Shown piece after piece: positions 31,333 through 34,569 of a stretch of 34,569 nt of DNA. The stretch is taken from NCBI GenBank assembly GCA_023382265.1, contig JAMCPX010000018.1:1-34569 (forward strand), read 5' to 3'. The notes under the pieces are model-generated. The model was not told the DNA's origin. It saw nothing but the letters and a program-made list of their open reading frames with translations, and searched no databases. Origin of the DNA: Deltaproteobacteria bacterium (GTDB taxonomy: Bacteria > JAMCPX01). The position numbers were made by a program, and so were the translations under genes. Within the stretch, counting starts at the first letter, position 1; each line of letters begins with the position of its first letter.

Positions 31333-32016
31333 ATGACAAAGTTGTTTAAACGGAGCATCCTGATCTTCATCACTACATTCATCCTTACATTCGCGATGTT
31401 TTTCTTCAGAGTTTCCATGAGTCATGCCGGATACGATGTCGCAACGGCAAACAACAACCACACGGGCTTTTATCTTGGTGCAGGTACCGGCTTCGACATA
31501 CCCGCAGGACCGGACGAGGACGGGTACGGTTTAGGAATCGGCTGGACACTCAAACTCGGGTATCAGTTCATAAGGTACCTTGCAATCGAGGGCGGCTATC
31601 ATCAGTCATTGGGCAGTTTTAATCAACAGAACAATACACCGTCCGGCACACAGTCATGGCAAGGGCTGTGGACCTTTATAGAAATCCCGTTCATTGAACT
31701 AAAGCCTATTATACCGTTGAGCCTGAGAAACAACCTGTATTTTATCCTGGGAATTGCTAACGCCGGTTTTGAGTTGGCAACATCCAATTTACCTTCCAAT
31801 GTTACAATATCCTCTTTCGGCACAGGATACGATTTCGGGATGGGGTTTGAAGGCTATATAACGAACCATATCTCCCTCGGCGGCGAGTTGATATATCATA
31901 ACTTTACAAATAATAAGTTTAACGCAAGCGGCGGGCTCAATGGAAGTGCTACAACACCTTACAATCTGAACATGAGCTTTACGTCTTTAAACTTCTCGTT
32001 CCTGTATCATTTTTGA
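31333..32016 (+). CDS. OmpA/OmpW-like outer-membrane beta-barrel protein
   Basis: A 227-residue protein with a long signal peptide (to ~33, SHAG). Alternating strands such as GFYLGAGTGF, YGLGIGWTLKLGYQF, YLAIEGGYHQS and NLYFILGIANAGF form a typical small eight-stranded barrel, ending in SFLYHF with C-terminal Phe, the BAM recognition signal. The SD AAAGGAGG is strong. It is a single gene, ending before a shared terminator. Its function is unknown; it may be a small porin or adhesion scaffold. Its base composition is more GC-rich than that of the cytochrome cluster. Confidence 0.82.
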   Translation: MTKLFKRSILIFITTFILTFAMFFFRVSMSHAGYDVATANNNHTGFYLGAGTGFDIPAGPDEDGYGLGIGWTLKLGYQFIRYLAIEGGYHQSLGSFNQQNNTPSGTQSWQGLWTFIEIPFIELKPIIPLSLRNNLYFILGIANAGFELATSNLPSNVTISSFGTGYDFGMGFEGYITNHISLGGELIYHNFTNNKFNASGGLNGSATTPYNLNMSFTSLNFSFLYHF

Positions 32017-32048
32017 TCGGGATCCCATTGTCCTATCTATAAAATAAA

Positions 32049-32070
32049 GGGGCACGCTGAAGCGTGCCCC
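32049..32070. terminator. Bidirectional terminator between convergent genes
   Basis: A 9-bp perfect stem (GGGGCACGC and GCGTGCCCC) with a TGAA loop. On the minus strand it is followed by TTTATTTTAT, a good T-run for the 32104-32775 gene; the plus-strand side has only TTGTCGATT. It serves the two convergent genes on either side. Confidence 0.85.
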
Positions 32071-32103
32071 TTGTCGATTCGTCTTTTCGATGTCTTTATG
32101 AAG

Positions 32104-32775
32104 CTATCGTCCTTCTGACCTTCCCCTGGATTTTTCTTCGCGTCTTTGCTGGCCATGGGATTGTCTTTCCTCAGGGCGCTGGTATCTCTGCCCCCGGGAC
32201 TGTCCAGGGTGTTCCCGTATCCACTGCTGGTGTCTTATAACCTCAGGTCTTCTCTGGTACTCCTGCTGCCTTTGGTATCTTATATACCGCCTTTGCTGTA
32301 TAGCTCTGGGATGATAGTCCCGCACACCCCATTTCCTTTGCCGTTCCCAATACCTGTCGTTGTGCCAGCCTCTCCAGTTGCGTTGCAGTTCCCGGTCGGG
32401 AATACGTTCATAGTTCCACGGGTGTCCCTGCCAATCTCGGTCCCTGTAGTATTCTCTCCATCGCGGGTCTACGTCGTAGTAGAAACGCGGTACACGGTTG
32501 AAATAAATCCAGCCGCGGTTATAATATCGTGATCGATACCATCCGCCTTCCCACGGACGCCACCACCATCCGTTCCAGAAGAATAAATCTACCCCTACAT
32601 TCGGCACAACGTACACATCATTCGTATCCGGCAGTACTACTACATCCGGCGGCGCCCCGAATACGACCGGCGGCGGCAGAGAGATTCCGATACTGATATC
32701 CACCCCTGCCATTGCCGGAACAGGAACGGACATTACCGGTATCAAAAGTATGAGCCCTAAGAGTAACTTTTTCAT
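32104..32775 (-). CDS. Secreted Trp/Arg/Gln-rich protein of unknown function
   Basis: A 223-residue protein with signal peptide (1-23, AMA/GVD). The first 60 mature residues are hydrophobic and Pro/Val-rich (SLPPPVVFGAPPDVVVLP). From ~68 a Trp/Arg/Tyr-rich segment begins (WNGWWWRPWEGGWY, RWREYYRDRDW), passing into an Arg/Gln low-complexity tail (RRYIRYQRQQEYQRR, EEKSRGRSEGR). Similar small secreted proteins of unknown role occur in many environmental Gram-negatives. The SD AAAGGAGG and a TTGATT-N17-TATAGA promoter precede it. Confidence 0.75.
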   Translation of the reverse strand: MKKLLLGLILLIPVMSVPVPAMAGVDISIGISLPPPVVFGAPPDVVVLPDTNDVYVVPNVGVDLFFWNGWWWRPWEGGWYRSRYYNRGWIYFNRVPRFYYDVDPRWREYYRDRDWQGHPWNYERIPDRELQRNWRGWHNDRYWERQRKWGVRDYHPRAIQQRRYIRYQRQQEYQRRPEVIRHQQWIREHPGQSRGQRYQRPEERQSHGQQRREEKSRGRSEGR

Positions 32776-33105
32776 TTTGGTTCCTCCTTTGTCAGGTATG
32801 TTTCCTTATCTATACCATGCGATCCCGAATCAATCAATACAGCCTTTGTGCGATGTGTTTGAACCCCTTCTTTTCGTAAAAGAGATTCTCTGTTCCAATA
32901 TGGCTATCGCGCAAAGTACATCAGATTGCGTTTTAGCGCACAAAACTTCTGATGGTATCGTGATTGCCCGCAAGAATGAATGTCAGCAGGTTTTTCTCCA
33001 GCTAAAACAGAAGTCTTATATGAATGCCGGCCATGATTTCCCAGTGAAGTCCCCGCAATTTCTTTAGACCCAGTTCCTGCGGCCGTTGTCCAAAATTGCC
33101 TTTCT
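32776..33105. other. 330-bp gap between two minus-strand genes
   Basis: The left part (32776-32840) is the SD and promoter of the Trp/Arg-rich gene. From 32841 to 33105 I see no gene, terminator or repeat; the open frames on both strands have no SD and no recognisable motif. Confidence 0.5.
32809..32837 (-). promoter_or_regulatory. Putative sigma-70 promoter of the Trp/Arg-rich gene
   Basis: On the minus strand TTGATT (32837-32832) and TATAGA (32814-32809) are separated by 17 bases. Transcription would start near 32802, about 27 bp before the ATG at 32775. Confidence 0.5.
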
Positions 33106-34047
33106 CTACGGCCACTGAGGGCCGGAGTAGGGAAAGTACTGGGGGCCTTTTGCAGCACGGGCAAGTTTCGTTACCGTATCGTCGCCGTAGTTTGCGACCC
33201 ATACATTACCCGCGCTGTCTATTGCTATTGCACAGGGCTCTGTCCCCGCAGCATATGTCCTTATGATTTTGCCGGTGGAGTTTAGCTCGGTAACACGGTT
33301 ACTATATTGGTTCGTTACCCAGACATTGCCTGCATTATCTATGGCAACACCGTTAGGAGATGTTCCTGCGCTAAAGGTTCCCAGGAGTGTTCCCATCGAG
33401 TTGAGTTTTGTAACGGTGTTTGCACCATTATTGGCAACCCAGACATTCCCGGATCGGTCTATTGCTATGCCTATAGGATTTGACCCGACGGGATAGGTTC
33501 TCGTCCGTACACCGCCCGGGTTTAGTTTCGTAACGCTGGCGCTATCATTATTAACAACCCAGACATTCCCGGCTCTGTCTATCGCTATGTTCCAGGGCAT
33601 TGTTCCGACGGTATAGGTTTCCACGGTTATTCCGGCAGATGAAAGTCTTGATACCGTAGAATCGAAATAATTAGAAACCCAGACATTCCCGGAGCTGTCG
33701 ATCGCTATGCCTTTCGGCTCTGTTCCGACCGTATAGGCTTTTATGATTTTGCCGCTGGAGTCGAGTTCCGAAACGATGCTGTCGCCGTTATTGACAACCC
33801 AGACATTCCCGGAGCTGTCTATAGCTATGCCGTAAGGATATGTCCCGACAGGATAGGTTCCCATCCGGCCGCCGTTTGAGTTTAGTTCAGTAATATCCGC
33901 GCTGCCCTTATTAACAACCCAAACATTTCTGGCGCCATCTATCGCAATTGCCGCGGGCTGTGTTCCGGTATGGATGATCCCGCATCCCGCTGAAAAAATA
34001 ATTACAATCGATGAAAAAGTTAAAAGTATTTTGATAGTTACTTTCAT
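33106..34047 (-). CDS. Vgb/YVTN-like seven-repeat beta-propeller lipoprotein
   Basis: A 313-residue protein with a signal peptide and lipobox-like SAGC at about 19-22. Seven near-identical 40-residue repeats follow, each with GTxPxGIAIDxxGNVWVxN and a V[TS]xL strand, matching a seven-bladed propeller of the virginiamycin B lyase/YVTN type. The repeat is visible as a 120-bp period in the DNA. The chain ends PQYFPYSGPQWP, a short tail motif. No catalytic residue of Vgb lyase can be confirmed, so a binding scaffold is more likely. The SD AAAGGGGG precedes the ATG. Confidence 0.85.
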   Translation of the reverse strand: MKVTIKILLTFSSIVIIFSAGCGIIHTGTQPAAIAIDGARNVWVVNKGSADITELNSNGGRMGTYPVGTYPYGIAIDSSGNVWVVNNGDSIVSELDSSGKIIKAYTVGTEPKGIAIDSSGNVWVSNYFDSTVSRLSSAGITVETYTVGTMPWNIAIDRAGNVWVVNNDSASVTKLNPGGVRTRTYPVGSNPIGIAIDRSGNVWVANNGANTVTKLNSMGTLLGTFSAGTSPNGVAIDNAGNVWVTNQYSNRVTELNSTGKIIRTYAAGTEPCAIAIDSAGNVWVANYGDDTVTKLARAAKGPQYFPYSGPQWP

Positions 34048-34112
34048 AATCCCCCTTTTAATCTATTCTTGAAAATGTCTTTTCTATTGTTTCGATCCAA
34101 AATCCCTTTCTT

Positions 34113-34180
34113 TTAAGGACACTGCGGGCCGGAGGCGTCACCGCTCAATTCTGTGATTCCGTTATTCCATTCATTGTCCA
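34113..34180 (-). pseudogene. Remnant of a propeller gene 3' end
   Basis: On the minus strand the frame reads NEWNNGITELS, then GDASGPQCP and a stop, resembling the C-terminal end of the neighbouring propeller (TKLARAA...SGPQWP). The DNA GG[AC]CACTG[CA]GGGCCGGAG is shared by the two ends (34118-34136 and 33109-33127 on the plus strand). Only about 20 residues are kept, so this is a relic of a deleted or duplicated copy. Confidence 0.5.
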
Positions 34181-34318
34181 TACAGATGGTAGCTTTACAG
34201 AAAATATCCGTCAAGCGGAAAAAACAGGATGCTGTATCCGCACCCGATATTTTTCTGTTTTTCAAACGCGTATTTTGGTGTATGGTGAAGAACAATGATT
34301 CTTATCCAAGGGGTACAT

Positions 34319-34569
34319 ATGAAAAAAGCGCTTCTCGGGCTGGTTGCTTTCAGTATGGTGTTTGCCGGTGTTCGGGGGTATGCTGATGGACATAGGTTTA
34401 ACCGCCGGTTTGACCCTGTTGTTTTGCAGGGGACAACGATCTCCCCGTTTCTCGGTCGGAATATAGAGAATTTCAGGTTGTATAAGGTGGTCCGGGAAAA
34501 AGGAAAGCATGGGCTTGTGCGGGAGTCCTTACAATCGACACCTTTCCAGCCGATACCGTTTCAGATAGA
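34319..34569 (+). CDS. Secreted protein, cut by the right end of the window
   Basis: The ATG at 34319 has a good SD (AAGGGG, six bases before) and opens a frame that stays open to the end, 83 residues. The first ~22 residues are a signal peptide (MKKALLGLVAFSMVFAGVRGYA). The rest (DGHRFNRRFDPVVLQG, then ENFRLYKVVREKGKHGL) has no recognised domain. The function cannot be judged from this part. Confidence 0.65.
   Translation, partial: MKKALLGLVAFSMVFAGVRGYADGHRFNRRFDPVVLQGTTISPFLGRNIENFRLYKVVREKGKHGLVRESLQSTPFQPIPFQI

Noticed and set aside
1-34569. CRISPR array, tRNA or rRNA genes
   Set aside because: No regularly spaced repeat with unique spacers, and no cloverleaf-forming or rRNA sequence was recognised apart from the tmRNA.

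Overview
The window comes from a low-GC, Gram-negative, probably anaerobic bacterium of deltaproteobacterial type (Desulfobacterota/Myxococcota-like). The reasons are: an MglA-type GTPase beside smpB-ssrA, outer-membrane lipoproteins and beta-barrels, very many multiheme c-type cytochromes, a MYXO-CTERM-like C-terminal signal, and two sigma-54 type promoters. The species cannot be named from the sequence alone.

Region 1 (1-10571) is housekeeping. A promoter and a leader with a terminator-like hairpin ending exactly at the panB start codon precede a tightly packed plus-strand operon: panB-panC-panD-birA-coaX (beta-alanine/pantothenate to the first step of CoA, plus a biotin ligase). It continues with a TPR protein, an EF-G paralogue, a bitopic SPOR-like protein, a helical-repeat protein, an MglA-family GTPase with an extra C-terminal domain, smpB, and the tmRNA gene (ssrA), whose first base overlaps the smpB stop codon. 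The predicted tmRNA tag is short (ANDYALAA).

Region 2 (10572-11632) is about 1.06 kb without a convincing gene. It holds degenerate ~45-bp repeats and ends in a sigma-54 promoter.

Region 3 (11633-30817) is the centre of interest: a 19-kb plus-strand cluster. It contains a 12-heme (plus one CX4CH) cytochrome, an NHL-propeller lipoprotein, a tetraheme cytochrome with its own terminator, a large beta-barrel protein, and an O-antigen ligase/oligosaccharyltransferase-like protein with TPRs. These are followed by a second outer-membrane protein, a second NHL lipoprotein, a second tetraheme cytochrome, a 7(+1)-heme cytochrome, an NHL protein with a C-terminal sorting signal, a B12-type radical SAM enzyme, a 14(+1)-heme cytochrome, and the cytochrome c assembly pair ResB/ResC. 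I count 41 canonical CXXCH motifs plus three non-canonical ones. My reading is an extracellular electron-transfer system: tetraheme proteins of the kind that form OmcE-type cytochrome nanowires, outer-membrane and lipoprotein components, a possible glycosylation enzyme, and dedicated heme attachment. Two matching sigma-54 promoters (before the first cytochrome and before the NHL/CTERM gene) suggest joint control.

Region 4 (30818-34569) has visibly higher GC and unrelated small genes: a truncated PQQ-propeller lipoprotein, an OmpA-like barrel, a Trp/Arg-rich secreted protein, a seven-repeat Vgb/YVTN-like propeller lipoprotein, a fragment of a similar gene, and a secreted protein cut by the window end.
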